This document shows positions 27,333 to 39,468 of a stretch of DNA of 64,000 bases, piece after piece. The notes beneath the pieces are model-generated. The model ran no database searches. It worked only from the letters and a program-made list of their open reading frames with translations, and was not told the DNA's origin. The stretch comes from Demequina salsinemoris. Lineage in GTDB: Bacteria; Actinomycetota; Actinomycetes; Actinomycetales; Demequinaceae. How positions within the stretch are numbered: the first letter of the stretch is position 1; the number at the start of each line of letters is the position of its first letter. The stretch covers positions 313,510 through 377,509 of the forward strand of contig NZ_BBQZ01000002.1 in the NCBI RefSeq assembly GCF_000974805.1, given 5' to 3'. A program made the position numbers and the translations under genes.

Positions 27333-29246
27333 GTGCGAGGGTTTCTGAAGAAGATGAAGGGCCTCGTGTTCGGCAGCCCGGTGGCCACCGACCGCGCGAC
27401 GCCGATCCTGCTGCGGACGCGGCTGGCGCTGCCGGTCTTCGGCGCGGGACTGCTCTCGGCGGTCGCCTACGCTCCCGACGCGATCATCTCCTCGCTGCGC
27501 AGCGGCGGCCAGCAGACGGCGTCGATGGTCGTGGGACTCGGCGTCGTCGCCATCCTCATGCTGCTCGCGCTCGCCTACGGATCCAACGTCCGCAGCCGTC
27601 CCGACGAGCGCGCCGACTACGGGCTCGTGCGAGAGGTGCTCGGCGCCGGCCCCGGGCTCGTCACGGGCGCGGCGCTGCTCGTCGACTACCTGTTCACGGT
27701 CGCCGTGTCCGTGTCGGCGATCACGGGGATCCTCGTCTACATCGTCCCGGAGGCCGACGGCTGGCAACGCGCCATCGGCGTGTCCGTGATCGCGATCATG
27801 ACGCTCGTGAGCCTGCGCGGCATCCGCGACCGGACCCGCGTGCTGCTCGCGGTGTGGTTCGGTTTCCTGATCGTGATCGGCGTCCTCGTCGTCGTCGGCG
27901 TCGCGTTCCCGGCGCTGTCCATCCAGGCGCCGGAGCAGCCCGAGGTCACCCGATCCGCGTTCCTCGCGTTCGCTGGAGCGATCTCCTCCGGCGCCGTCAT
28001 GGTCACGGGCATCGAGCACCTGGCGTCGTCGGGTCCGTATCACGCGCCTCCTCGCGGCCTTCGCGCCGGGAGGACGGTCCTCATCGCGGCCGCGGCCGCG
28101 AGCGCGGCGTTCCTCGCGGTGATCTGGCTCGCGTGGCGGTTCCGCGTGACCGGCTGGGTCCAGGGGCCGGTGCTCCTCCAGGTGACGGAGAGGGTCACCG
28201 ACCTGCACCCGGCGGTGTGGGTGGTCGGCTTCGCCGCCGCAGGCATCCTCTACGCGGCCGCCTCGGCGGTGTTCCGCAGGTTCTCCAACCTGGCATCCCT
28301 GCTGTCGCGCGACGCGTACCTCCCGCGCCAGCTGTCGATGGCCAACGACCGCTTCGTGTTCCGGGGCGGGGTGCTCACCGTGGCCGTGGCCTCGTCGCTG
28401 GTCGTGATCGCCGCCGACGCGGACCTGCTCGTGCTCGTCCACATGTACGTCATCGGCGTGTTCTCATCGATCGTCCTCAGCCAGCTCGCGATGGTGCGGC
28501 ACTTCAGCGGTGTGCTCGAGCGCGAGGGCTCCGCGCGCAAGCGGCGCTCGCTGCACGGGCGTCGGGTCCTGCACGCCGTCGCCGCGGTCGTGGCGCTGAT
28601 CGTGTGGATGGTTGTCGTCATCTTCAACTTCCTCGCGGGCGCGTGGATCGCGATCGCGGCGATGATCCTCCTCGTCGTGCTGATGCGGGCGATCCACGTG
28701 CACTACGCGCGCATGAAGGAGGACGTCCAGCTCACGCCCGAGGATCGCTCGGACGCGCTGCCGAGCGCGACCCATGGCGTCGTGCTCGTCGCGCAGCTGC
28801 ATCGGCCCGCGATGCGCGCGCTCGCCGTCGCCAAGGCGGCACGGCACGCGCGCCTCGAGGCGGTCGCCGTGGCCACCGACAAGCACGCGGCCAAGGAGCT
28901 GCAGCGCGAGTGGGGGCGGCGGACGATGGGCATGCCGCTGATCGTGCTCGACTCGCCCTACCGCGATCTCGCGGGTCCCGTGCTCAAGCACATCCGTCAC
29001 CTGCACCGCGAGAGTCCCCGCGACGTGGTCGTCGTCTACGTGCCCGAGTACGTGGTGGGCCGGTGGTGGGAGAGGTTTCTCCACAACAAGTCGACCGAGC
29101 GGCTGCGGGAGCAGCTGCTGCACGTGCCGAACGTCGTCGTGTCGGCGGTCCCGTGGCAGCTCGAGTCGGCGCGCGAGCGCGCCGCAGAGATCGCCGCGGT
29201 GCAGGAGTCGGGGAACCAGGACCGAGACGAGGAGACCGCATCATGA
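27333..29246 (+). CDS. APC-family amino acid/cation permease
   Basis: 637 aa. About twelve transmembrane helices (from residue 30, ALPVFGAGLLSAVAYAPDAI, to about 455) are followed by a roughly 180-aa cytoplasmic tail with strand-helix alternation resembling a USP-like domain. The AYAPDAI loop in helix 1 is the APC substrate signature. This family is regularly divergent from the paired trkA genes in Actinobacteria and may handle potassium or amino acids; the substrate is undetermined. GTG start with TAGGAT (27319-27324) 8 nt upstream, probably leaderless. The stop overlaps the methyltransferase start. Confidence 0.88.
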   Translation: MRGFLKKMKGLVFGSPVATDRATPILLRTRLALPVFGAGLLSAVAYAPDAIISSLRSGGQQTASMVVGLGVVAILMLLALAYGSNVRSRPDERADYGLVREVLGAGPGLVTGAALLVDYLFTVAVSVSAITGILVYIVPEADGWQRAIGVSVIAIMTLVSLRGIRDRTRVLLAVWFGFLIVIGVLVVVGVAFPALSIQAPEQPEVTRSAFLAFAGAISSGAVMVTGIEHLASSGPYHAPPRGLRAGRTVLIAAAAASAAFLAVIWLAWRFRVTGWVQGPVLLQVTERVTDLHPAVWVVGFAAAGILYAAASAVFRRFSNLASLLSRDAYLPRQLSMANDRFVFRGGVLTVAVASSLVVIAADADLLVLVHMYVIGVFSSIVLSQLAMVRHFSGVLEREGSARKRRSLHGRRVLHAVAAVVALIVWMVVVIFNFLAGAWIAIAAMILLVVLMRAIHVHYARMKEDVQLTPEDRSDALPSATHGVVLVAQLHRPAMRALAVAKAARHARLEAVAVATDKHAAKELQREWGRRTMGMPLIVLDSPYRDLAGPVLKHIRHLHRESPRDVVVVYVPEYVVGRWWERFLHNKSTERLREQLLHVPNVVVSAVPWQLESARERAAEIAAVQESGNQDRDEETAS

Positions 29247-30430
29247 CCACCCGCATCACCGTCGAGGTGGGCGCGCCCGCGCACGGCGGGCATTGCGTCG
29301 CCCGACACGAGGGACGCGCGGTGTTCGTGCGCCACGCGCTTCCCGGTGAGACGGTCGTCGCCGAGGTCGAGGACGATGCGCCCGACGCGCGGTTCTGGAA
29401 GGCCGAGACGGTCGAGGTGCTCGAGGCCTCGCCCGACCGGGTCGAGCACCCGTGGCCCGAGGCCGGGGCCGGGGGCATCGGCGGAGCGGAGCTCGGCCAC
29501 GCGTCGCTCGACGCGCAGCGCCGGTGGAAGCACGCCGTCCTCGTCGAGGCGTTCGAACGGTTCGCAGGCGTCGCCTTCGAGGGCGCCGTGCACGCCGCGC
29601 CCGGGGACGATGCGCGGGGCGGGCTCGCGTACCGCACGCGGGTGAGCGCGACGGCGGGGGAGGACGGCCGGCCGTCGATGGTCGTCCCCTCGACGGGCGA
29701 GCGGCGGGCGCTGATCGAGATGCCCCTCGCGGTCTCCGAGGCGGAGACCGCGCTCCTCAAGGCGCGCACCGCGCCGGGCAACCGCATCGACGTCACCGCG
29801 ACGTCGACGGGCGAGCTCGCGGTGACGACCACGGGACGCGAGGCCCGTGAGCTGTGGCTGAACGAGCGCATCGTCCATGGGGACGGCGAGCTGGCCTACC
29901 GGGTGCGTGCCGCGGACTTCTGGCAGGTCCACCGCGAGGCCCCGCGCGTGCTCGTGGATGCCGTGATGTCGCGGATCCTGACGGACGGGCCGGTGCTCGA
30001 CCTGTACTCGGGCGCGGGCCTGTTCGCGCTGCCCGTCGCGGTCGCAGGACGTCCCGTCGTCGCGGTCGAGGCTCCGGAGCGAGGCGCCGCCCCGCCGGCG
30101 CTGGCCGCGAACCTCAAGGGCCGCGCCGGCGCCGAGGCGATCGGCGCGGACGTCCGTCAGTACCTCATGCGCGCGGCCACGACGCGGGACTGGACCGACG
30201 CGAGCATCGTCCTGGACCCTCCGCGCGCCGGAGCGAAGGCGCGCAACATCGCCGCGCTCGCCGCGCTCGGCGCGCCCCGCATCGTCTATGTGGCGTGCGA
30301 CCCCGTCGCGCTGGCCCGCGACACCGCGCTGCTGCGCGACGAGGGCTACGACCTCATCGAGGCGCAGGCGCACGACCTGTTCCCGATGACCCACCACATC
30401 GAGACCGTCGCGTCGTTCACCCGGCGGTGA
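29243..30430 (+). CDS. Class I SAM-dependent RNA methyltransferase (TrmA/RlmD family)
   Basis: 395 aa, predicted to methylate uridine C5 in tRNA or rRNA. N-terminal TRAM-like barrel (about 1-60), then a Rossmann methyltransferase with DLYSGAGLFALPVA (SAM loop), LDPPRAGA, and the nucleophilic Cys in YVACDPVALARD. The C-terminal FPMTHHIETVA is typical. The Fe-S motif of RlmD (C-x-x-C near QxxK) is not present: the corresponding region reads GGIGGAELGHASLDAQRRWK. It is coupled by a 4-bp overlap to the permease gene, the usual arrangement in Actinobacteria. Confidence 0.92.
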   Translation: MTTRITVEVGAPAHGGHCVARHEGRAVFVRHALPGETVVAEVEDDAPDARFWKAETVEVLEASPDRVEHPWPEAGAGGIGGAELGHASLDAQRRWKHAVLVEAFERFAGVAFEGAVHAAPGDDARGGLAYRTRVSATAGEDGRPSMVVPSTGERRALIEMPLAVSEAETALLKARTAPGNRIDVTATSTGELAVTTTGREARELWLNERIVHGDGELAYRVRAADFWQVHREAPRVLVDAVMSRILTDGPVLDLYSGAGLFALPVAVAGRPVVAVEAPERGAAPPALAANLKGRAGAEAIGADVRQYLMRAATTRDWTDASIVLDPPRAGAKARNIAALAALGAPRIVYVACDPVALARDTALLRDEGYDLIEAQAHDLFPMTHHIETVASFTRR

Positions 30431-30508
30431 CGCGCGAGGATGCGGCCTCGGCGATGACGCGTCACGCGAGGCTAGGATGAACCCGATCGACAGCACTGGA
30501 GGAGCCGC

Positions 30509-33205
<2,697 letters not shown>

Positions 33206-33219
33206 GACCGGTCTCTGCG

Positions 33220-34077
33220 TCAGGGGTCGAAGACGAAGGACTCCGCTACCGTCGCGAGCTGGTCCATCGTGGCGGTAGCGGAGTCTATGTCCGAGATCTC
33301 GATCGCCAAGGTTCCGCCGTCGTAGGCCAGCAGGTAGAACCGCATCGTCATGTGCGGGATCACGCCGTGCAGCAGGCTCGACGGGTCCTGGCCCATGATC
33401 AGCGCGCCCACGGTCACCTCGTCGAGCCCCTCGTGGCATGTGGGAAGGTCGACGTCCTCACGCGCGCGTACCTCGAGCATCACACCGGAGAGGCCACCGA
33501 TGCTGACCGGAACCGCCTCGGTGGCCTCGATCCACGGCCTCCGGGCCATCCATGAGGCCAGCTGCTGCGGCGTCTCGGCGCCATCGGATGCCCTCGTGAA
33601 GACGCAACCTTCCGCCGCCTCGAGACTCGGCGCGACCACCGACGTGTAGACGCCGATGAAGTCGGAGGTCCCGGCGTTGATGCCGGCGAGCGTCTGGCCG
33701 GGCGGCGTGAGATTGAAGTTGCCGAAGGTGTCCTCGTAGTTGAACCATCCGTCGTCGGGGACCGAGTACGTCAACGTGGGCAAGAACGCGACGGTGGTGT
33801 AGTCGCGGGCAGCGTCGATCGCGCCGAGGCAGAGGAAGCCTTCCGGGTCCGGGCACGCAGGACGCTCCGATGATGCCGTCGCGGTGGACCCGCTCGCCGC
33901 CTCCTCGGCTCCGGTGGGGGACGAGGCAGCGGTGGCCGCATCGTCATGCACATCGCCTGAAGCGCAACCCGAGAGCGCGGCCGCGAGCGCCGCGACGGCG
34001 GTTGCCGCGGCACGCTGAGCACCTCGGAACGTCGGGCGCGGGGACCCGGCGCCGGGGACGGAGGCGTCCTCACGCAT
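33220..34077 (-). CDS. Putative lipoprotein, unknown function
   Basis: 285 aa. The N-terminus has a basic segment, a hydrophobic core and the lipobox ALSGC (Cys at about residue 38), so the protein should be lipidated and anchored outside the membrane. A Ser/Ala/Thr-rich linker precedes a globular domain starting near CPDPEGFLCLGAIDAA. The domain has four further Cys (CPDP, FLC, GCVF, TCHEG) that could form disulfides. I do not recognise a named family. ATG start 6 nt after a TACACT -10 box, so probably leaderless. Convergent to acnA with a 14-bp gap. Confidence 0.78.
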   Translation of the reverse strand: MREDASVPGAGSPRPTFRGAQRAAATAVAALAAALSGCASGDVHDDAATAASSPTGAEEAASGSTATASSERPACPDPEGFLCLGAIDAARDYTTVAFLPTLTYSVPDDGWFNYEDTFGNFNLTPPGQTLAGINAGTSDFIGVYTSVVAPSLEAAEGCVFTRASDGAETPQQLASWMARRPWIEATEAVPVSIGGLSGVMLEVRAREDVDLPTCHEGLDEVTVGALIMGQDPSSLLHGVIPHMTMRFYLLAYDGGTLAIEISDIDSATATMDQLATVAESFVFDP

Positions 34078-34236
34078 CTCGCCAGTGTACGTCCGGGGCC
34101 GCCGGATCGTGCTTGGGGATCGTGGTAGGGGCGTGGAGGAGCCGTGAGAGAGTGTGCCCGTGAGCGTCCGGCATGGCGCGAGCGCCGGGGGCGGAACCGC
34201 GTAAAGTGGTGTGACCCCGGTCCCGTCGAAGGAGGA

Positions 34237-36105
34237 ATGAGCGTGCTGGAGCGCATCGAGTCACCGCAGGATCTGCGGGGACTCACGTACGAGGAGCTGG
34301 GCGAGCTCGCCGAGGAGATCAGGGACACCCTGGTCGACTCCGTGTCGCGCACCGGCGGGCACCTGGGGCCGAACCTCGGCGTGGTCGAGCTGACCCTCGC
34401 GCTGCATCGCGTCTTCGAGTCGCCGCGCGACTCGCTCGTGTTCGACACCGGGCATCAGTCGTACGTGCATAAGCTCGTCACGGGCCGTCAGGACTTCTCG
34501 GCGCTCCGCCAGCGTGGGGGCCTGTCCGGGTACCCGTCGCGTGCCGAGAGCGAGCACGACGTGGTCGAGAACTCGCACGCGTCCACGGCGGTCTCCTGGG
34601 CGGCCGGCATCGGCAGGGCCTACGCCCTCAAGGGCGAGTCCGAGCGCACCGCCGTCGGCGTGATCGGCGACGGCGCGCTCACCGGCGGCATGGCGTGGGA
34701 GGCGCTCAACTCCCTCGCGGACAGCGACGACAGGGTCGTGATCGTCGTCAACGACAACGGTCGCTCGTACGCCCCGACGATCGGCGGGCTCGCGCGCAAG
34801 CTGGACGGCGTGCGGGTGGACCCGCGCTACGAGCAGTTCCTGGGCTGGGGCAAGCGCAACTTCCAGAACCGCGGGCGCTTCCGCGCGTTCACCTACACGA
34901 CGGTCATGCACGCCAAGCGGGCGCTCAAGGGCCTGCTCACTGACCAGGGGATGTTCGAGGACCTCGGGCTCAAGTACATCGGCCCGATCGACGGGCACGA
35001 TCAGCGGCACCTCGAGCTCGCGCTGCGTCAGGCGCGCGACTACGGCGCTCCCGTCCTCGTGCACGTCCTCACCGAGAAGGGCCGCGGCTACGAGCCAGCG
35101 GAGCAGGACGTCGCCGACCGCTTCCACGCCGTCGGGCAGATCCACCCCGAGACGGGCCTGCCGGTGGTTCCGTCGCGCTTCGGGTGGACCAAGGTGTTCG
35201 CCGACGAGATGGTGAAGGTGGGGAGGGAGCGGGACGATGTGGTGGCGCTCACCGCGGCGATGCTCGCCCCGGTGGGGCTGCAGCCCTTCGCGGACGAGTT
35301 CCCCGGGCGCGTGATCGACGTCGGGATCGCCGAGCAGCATGCCGTCACGAGCGCCGCCGGCCTCGCCTTCGCGGGGATGCACCCCGTCGTCGCCGTCTAC
35401 GCGACGTTCCTCAACCGCGCCTTCGACCAGGTGCTCATGGACGTCGCGCTGCACAAGGCGGGCGTGACCTTCATGCTCGACCGCGCCGGCATCACGGGCG
35501 ACGACGGCGCGAGCCACAACGGCATGTGGGACATGGCGCTCCTGCGCCACGTGCCGGGACTGCGGCTCGCGGCTCCGCGCGACGAGGCGACGCTGCGGTC
35601 GGCGTTCCGTGAGGCCCTCGACGTCGACGACGCCCCGACGGTGGTGCGCTACCCCAAGGGCGCCGTGGGCGACGATCTCCCGGCCCTGCGGCGCGTGGAG
35701 GACCTTGAGATCCTCACCGAGCTCGGTGAGGGGCCCGCCCAGGTCGTCGTGCTCGGCATCGGCGCCATGGCGCCCACCGCGGTCGAGGTCGCAGGCAAGC
35801 TCGCAGCCGAGGGCCGGTCGGCGATCGCCGCGACCGCCACATGGGTGCGCCCGGTGCCCGAGGGGCTGCTCGAGCTGCTCGGTGACGCCGAGCTCGTCGT
35901 CACCGTCGAGGACGGCCTCACCGACGCGGGGGTGGGTCAGGAGTGGGCGGAGTTCGCACGACTCGCGGGTCGCACCGCGCGATGGTCGCACCACGGCGTC
36001 CCGCGCGAGTTCCTCGATCATGCGACGCGCGCGCAGATCGTGGAGCGCGTCGGGCTCGACGCGTCCGCGATCGCGGAGCGCGCGAGCGCGCTGCTGTCCC
36101 GCTAG
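34237..36105 (+). CDS. dxs: 1-deoxy-D-xylulose-5-phosphate synthase
   Basis: First enzyme of the MEP isoprenoid pathway, joining pyruvate and glyceraldehyde 3-phosphate with thiamine diphosphate. 622 aa. ThDP/Mg motif GDGALTGGMAWEALNS...NDNG; substrate loop FDTGHQSYVHKLVTGR; the pyrimidine domain has VDVGIAEQHAVTSAAGLA and DRAGITGDDGASHNGMWD. ATG 34237 has a strong AAGGAGG at 5 nt; an in-frame upstream opening is not family-like. The gene supplies precursors for the prenyl synthase at the left end. Its TAG shares the palindrome CTAG with the convergent RNase D stop. Confidence 0.98.
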   Translation: MSVLERIESPQDLRGLTYEELGELAEEIRDTLVDSVSRTGGHLGPNLGVVELTLALHRVFESPRDSLVFDTGHQSYVHKLVTGRQDFSALRQRGGLSGYPSRAESEHDVVENSHASTAVSWAAGIGRAYALKGESERTAVGVIGDGALTGGMAWEALNSLADSDDRVVIVVNDNGRSYAPTIGGLARKLDGVRVDPRYEQFLGWGKRNFQNRGRFRAFTYTTVMHAKRALKGLLTDQGMFEDLGLKYIGPIDGHDQRHLELALRQARDYGAPVLVHVLTEKGRGYEPAEQDVADRFHAVGQIHPETGLPVVPSRFGWTKVFADEMVKVGRERDDVVALTAAMLAPVGLQPFADEFPGRVIDVGIAEQHAVTSAAGLAFAGMHPVVAVYATFLNRAFDQVLMDVALHKAGVTFMLDRAGITGDDGASHNGMWDMALLRHVPGLRLAAPRDEATLRSAFREALDVDDAPTVVRYPKGAVGDDLPALRRVEDLEILTELGEGPAQVVVLGIGAMAPTAVEVAGKLAAEGRSAIAATATWVRPVPEGLLELLGDAELVVTVEDGLTDAGVGQEWAEFARLAGRTARWSHHGVPREFLDHATRAQIVERVGLDASAIAERASALLSR

Positions 36106-37370
36106 CCTTCCGCGTCGTCGGCCGCGCTCTGCGCGGCGGCCTCGAGGAATGCCTCGGCGAGAACGGGTGCGACCAGGTCCATCTGCCACTCGCGGGCGCC
36201 CCGGGACGCGAGAAGGTCGCGGATCTCTGGCTGTCCGCCGCCCCGGTGCTCCCAGCACGCGCGCCGCACGGCGTCCGGCTGCAGGAGGTTCTCCGCGGGG
36301 ATCCCGTGCTTCTCCGACAGATCGGCGATCCTGGGCTTGACGAGCTGCAGCCGCGCCGCGGCGTCGGGACGCTTGTCGTTCCATGCGCGGGGCGGAGGCG
36401 GGCCGTCGCCCTTGGGTCCGCGTCGCGCGGGAAGCTTCTCGGTCGGCAGCGTCATCGCGGTCTCGATCGCGGGCCACCACCGCGGGGCCGCCTTCTTGGT
36501 TCCGCGGGAGCGCCATTCGGGAAGCTCCAGCAGCGCGGCGTACGTGGCGGGCTTCGCGTGAGCGGCCGCGACGATCGCGGCGTCCCGCAGGACCCTGCCG
36601 GGGGAGATGTCCCTCCGCTGCGCCTCGCGATCCCGGCTGAGCCACAGCTCGCGCACGATCGCGAGCCCTCGCTGGTCGCGGACCTGATGACTTCCGGAGG
36701 TGCGCCGCCACGGCTCGGGGCGGGGCGCTGGGGGACCCGCGACGCGCGCGGCCTCGAACTCCTGCCGCGCCCACTCGAGCTTGCTCGCGGCCGCGAGCTC
36801 GGCCTCCAGGTGATCGCGGATCTCGATCAGCACCTCGACATCGAGCGCGGCGTACACGAGCCAGTCGTGGGGGAGCGGGCGCGTCGACCAGTCCTGAGCC
36901 GAGTGCTCCTTCGCGAGCGCGAGGCCGAGCACGCGCTCCACGACCGCCGCGAGGCCCACCTTGGGCCACCCGAGGAGGCGAGCGGCGAGCTCGGTGTCGA
37001 ACACGGCTGCGGGCGCCATCCCGAGCTCGCGCATCCCAGGAAGGTCCTGGCTTGCCGCGTGGAAGACGAACTCGGCGTCACCGACCGCCTGCTGCAGGGA
37101 CGAGAGGTCCGGCAGCGCAGCGGTATCGATCAGCGCGATGCCCGCCCCCGCCCGCTTGAACTGCGCAAGATACGTGGCCTGGCCGTAGCGGAAGCCCGAG
37201 GCGCGCTCGGCGTCAGCCGCGATCGGACCGGTGCCGTTCGCGAACGCGGCGACCGCCTCGGCCAAGGCCTCGGGAGTGTCGATGACGGGCGGGACCCCGC
37301 CCGCCGGCTCGGTGAGCGGAACGGGCACGGGAGCCTGGTCGGCCTCCTCGGCGGGTGCCTCGGCGCTCAT
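36102..37370 (-). CDS. rnd: Ribonuclease D (HRDC domain)
   Basis: 422 aa. The 3'-5' exonuclease domain carries the DEDDy motifs: ADAERASGF (D-x-E), FHAASQDLPGM, FDTELAARLLGWPKVGLAAVV and YAALDVEVLIEI. An HRDC domain (about 235-310; LAIVRELWLSRDREAQRRDISPGRVL, cited for RDISPGRVLRDAAI) follows. It trims 3' ends of stable RNAs. ATG 37370 overlaps the end of the DUF3000 gene by 4 bp, so the pair is an operon, conserved widely in Actinobacteria next to dxs. Confidence 0.94.
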   Translation of the reverse strand: MSAEAPAEEADQAPVPVPLTEPAGGVPPVIDTPEALAEAVAAFANGTGPIAADAERASGFRYGQATYLAQFKRAGAGIALIDTAALPDLSSLQQAVGDAEFVFHAASQDLPGMRELGMAPAAVFDTELAARLLGWPKVGLAAVVERVLGLALAKEHSAQDWSTRPLPHDWLVYAALDVEVLIEIRDHLEAELAAASKLEWARQEFEAARVAGPPAPRPEPWRRTSGSHQVRDQRGLAIVRELWLSRDREAQRRDISPGRVLRDAAIVAAAHAKPATYAALLELPEWRSRGTKKAAPRWWPAIETAMTLPTEKLPARRGPKGDGPPPPRAWNDKRPDAAARLQLVKPRIADLSEKHGIPAENLLQPDAVRRACWEHRGGGQPEIRDLLASRGAREWQMDLVAPVLAEAFLEAAAQSAADDAEG

Positions 37371-37927
37371 GCGCGGCCCCCAGGGAGCAGCGTGACGCCC
37401 TCGGGCACCGGAGGCACCCCCGCGCACGACGCGAGCAGCTCGGTCCAGGCCACGATGTGCGGGCCGATCTTCGCGTCGGCGGGCGTCCACGACGCGCGCA
37501 GCTCCACCCGGACCTCATCGGGACGTTCGTCGAGATCGCCGTACGACCTCGAGACGACCTTCGTCACAGTTCCTCCTCGGTGCCTGTGCGGCACATCCTC
37601 AAGCGCCTCCTCGAGGCGCGACCACGCGACATCCGCCCAGATGTCCTCGGCGCCGACCTCGGCGTCCGCGAGGGCCTTGACGAGCGCCACGACGCGCCAG
37701 GTGCCTTCCCAGGTCTCCTGGCCCTCAGGGTCGTGCAGCAACACGAACCTGCCGGTGCCTTCGACATCGGCACCGATGACCTCGCCGTCGACAGCGGCGG
37801 CGAACGGCGCTATCCGGGTGGGCGCGGGACTCTCCGACAGCCGCACGTCGGATCGTGTCCGAGCGTCCCTGATCGACCGCAACGCGTCCTGGAAGACGGG
37901 CGGCGCCGAGGAGAGGTCGGGTGCCAT
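37367..37927 (-). CDS. DUF3000 family protein
   Basis: 186 aa, a conserved actinobacterial protein of unknown function. Conserved parts: FQDALRSIRDARTRSDVRLSE near the start (cited for RSDVRLSE), APFAAAVDGEV, ETWEGTWRVVALVKAL, and WTPADAKIGPHIVAW. No membrane segment. ATG 37927 sits 7 nt after TAGTCT, a leaderless arrangement. Always upstream of RNase D in related genomes, as here. Confidence 0.9.
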   Translation of the reverse strand: MAPDLSSAPPVFQDALRSIRDARTRSDVRLSESPAPTRIAPFAAAVDGEVIGADVEGTGRFVLLHDPEGQETWEGTWRVVALVKALADAEVGAEDIWADVAWSRLEEALEDVPHRHRGGTVTKVVSRSYGDLDERPDEVRVELRASWTPADAKIGPHIVAWTELLASCAGVPPVPEGVTLLPGGRA

Positions 37928-38029
37928 GATCCTGAGACTAGGACCCTCGGTGCTCCCGTCATCGTACGCCACGCTGTCATCGACCCTCTAGGCTGGTACG
38001 CGGAGTTCTCCCCGACGTAAGGAAGTGCT

Positions 38030-39463
38030 ATGTCCCTCGCTCAGATCGGTGTGACCGGGCTCGCGGTCATGGGCCGCAACCTCGCCCGCAACTTCGCGCG
38101 CAACGGGTTCACCGTCGCGGTTCACAACCGTTCGCCGCAGAAGATGACATCCCTCCTGGCGGACCACGGCACCGAGGGTGACTTCGTCGGCTGCGAGTCG
38201 CTCGAGGACTTCGTCGCGGCGCTCGAGCGCCCGCGCAAGATCGTCATCATGGTCCAGGCCGGCGCTGCGACCGACGCGGTGATCGACTCGCTCGTGCCGC
38301 TGCTCGACGAGGGCGACATCATCGTCGACGCGGGCAACGCGCACTTTCCCGACACGCGTCGGCGCGAGGCTGACCTCAAGGCCAAGGGCCTGCACTTCGT
38401 GGGCTGTGGCGTGTCGGGCGGTGAGGAGGGAGCCCTCCTCGGCCCGTCGATCATGCCGGGTGGCCCTGCCGAGTCGTACGAGACCCTCGGCCCGATCCTG
38501 GAGAAGATCTCCGCGAAGGTCGACGGCGTGCCGTGCTGCACCCATGTCGGCCCCGATGGCGCGGGTCACTTCGTGAAGATGGTCCACAACGGCATCGAGT
38601 ACGCCGACATGCAGCTCATCGGCGAGGCGTACCAGGTCCTGCGCGACGCGCTCGACCTCACGCCCTCCGAGATCGGCGACATCTTCGCCGAGTGGAACGA
38701 CGGCGACCTTGAGTCGTTCCTGATCGAGATCACCGCCGAGGTGCTCAAGCAGGTCGACGCCAAGACGGGCAAGCCGCTCGTCGACGTCATCGCCGACCAG
38801 GCGGGACAGAAGGGCACCGGCCGCTGGACGGTCCAGAGCGCTCTCGACCTCGGGGTCCCCGTCACGGGCATCGCCGAGGCGACCTTCGCCCGCGCGATCT
38901 CGAGCCAGCTCGCCCAGCGCGAGGCGGCTCGCGACGTGCTCTCGGCGTCGACAGGCGACTGGCACATCACCAACCGCGAGGGGTTCATCGAGGATGTCCG
39001 TCTCGCGCTGTACGCGTCCAAGGTGGTCGCCTACGCGCAGGGCTTCGACCAGATCCAGGCCGCCTCCGCGGAGTTCGACTGGAGCGTCGACCGTGGCGCG
39101 ATGGCTCGCATCTGGCGCGGAGGCTGCATCATCAGGGCGCAGTTCCTCAACCGCATCACGGAGGCCTACGAGCGCGACTCCGATCTCGCGACGCTCCTCG
39201 TCGACCCGTACTTCTCGGACATCCTGTGCGGCGGCGTCGGCGCGTGGCGTCGGATCGTGTCGCAGGCGGCTCTGACAGGTGTTCCCACGCCGGCCTTCTC
39301 GTCGTCGCTCGCGTACTACGACGCCCTGCGCTCCGAGCGCCTGCCTGCCGCGCTGATCCAGGGCCAGCGTGACTTCTTCGGCGCGCACACGTACAAGCGG
39401 GTCGACGCTGAGGGCACGTTCCACACGCTGTGGTCCGGTGACCGCAGCGAGGTCGAGGCCTAG
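38030..39463 (+). CDS. gnd: 6-phosphogluconate dehydrogenase, decarboxylating (NADP+)
   Basis: Third step of the oxidative pentose phosphate pathway: 6-phosphogluconate to ribulose 5-phosphate with NADPH and CO2. 477 aa. NADP-binding IGVTGLAVMGRNLARN; substrate motif SGGEEGALLGPSIMPGG; catalytic Lys in GHFVKMVHNGIEY; C-terminal RDFFGAHTYKRVD. Upstream are a TAGGCT box (37990-37995) and an AAGGAAG ribosome binding site, so this mRNA has a leader. Confidence 0.98.
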   Translation: MSLAQIGVTGLAVMGRNLARNFARNGFTVAVHNRSPQKMTSLLADHGTEGDFVGCESLEDFVAALERPRKIVIMVQAGAATDAVIDSLVPLLDEGDIIVDAGNAHFPDTRRREADLKAKGLHFVGCGVSGGEEGALLGPSIMPGGPAESYETLGPILEKISAKVDGVPCCTHVGPDGAGHFVKMVHNGIEYADMQLIGEAYQVLRDALDLTPSEIGDIFAEWNDGDLESFLIEITAEVLKQVDAKTGKPLVDVIADQAGQKGTGRWTVQSALDLGVPVTGIAEATFARAISSQLAQREAARDVLSASTGDWHITNREGFIEDVRLALYASKVVAYAQGFDQIQAASAEFDWSVDRGAMARIWRGGCIIRAQFLNRITEAYERDSDLATLLVDPYFSDILCGGVGAWRRIVSQAALTGVPTPAFSSSLAYYDALRSERLPAALIQGQRDFFGAHTYKRVDAEGTFHTLWSGDRSEVEA

Positions 39464-39468
39464 CCCCG

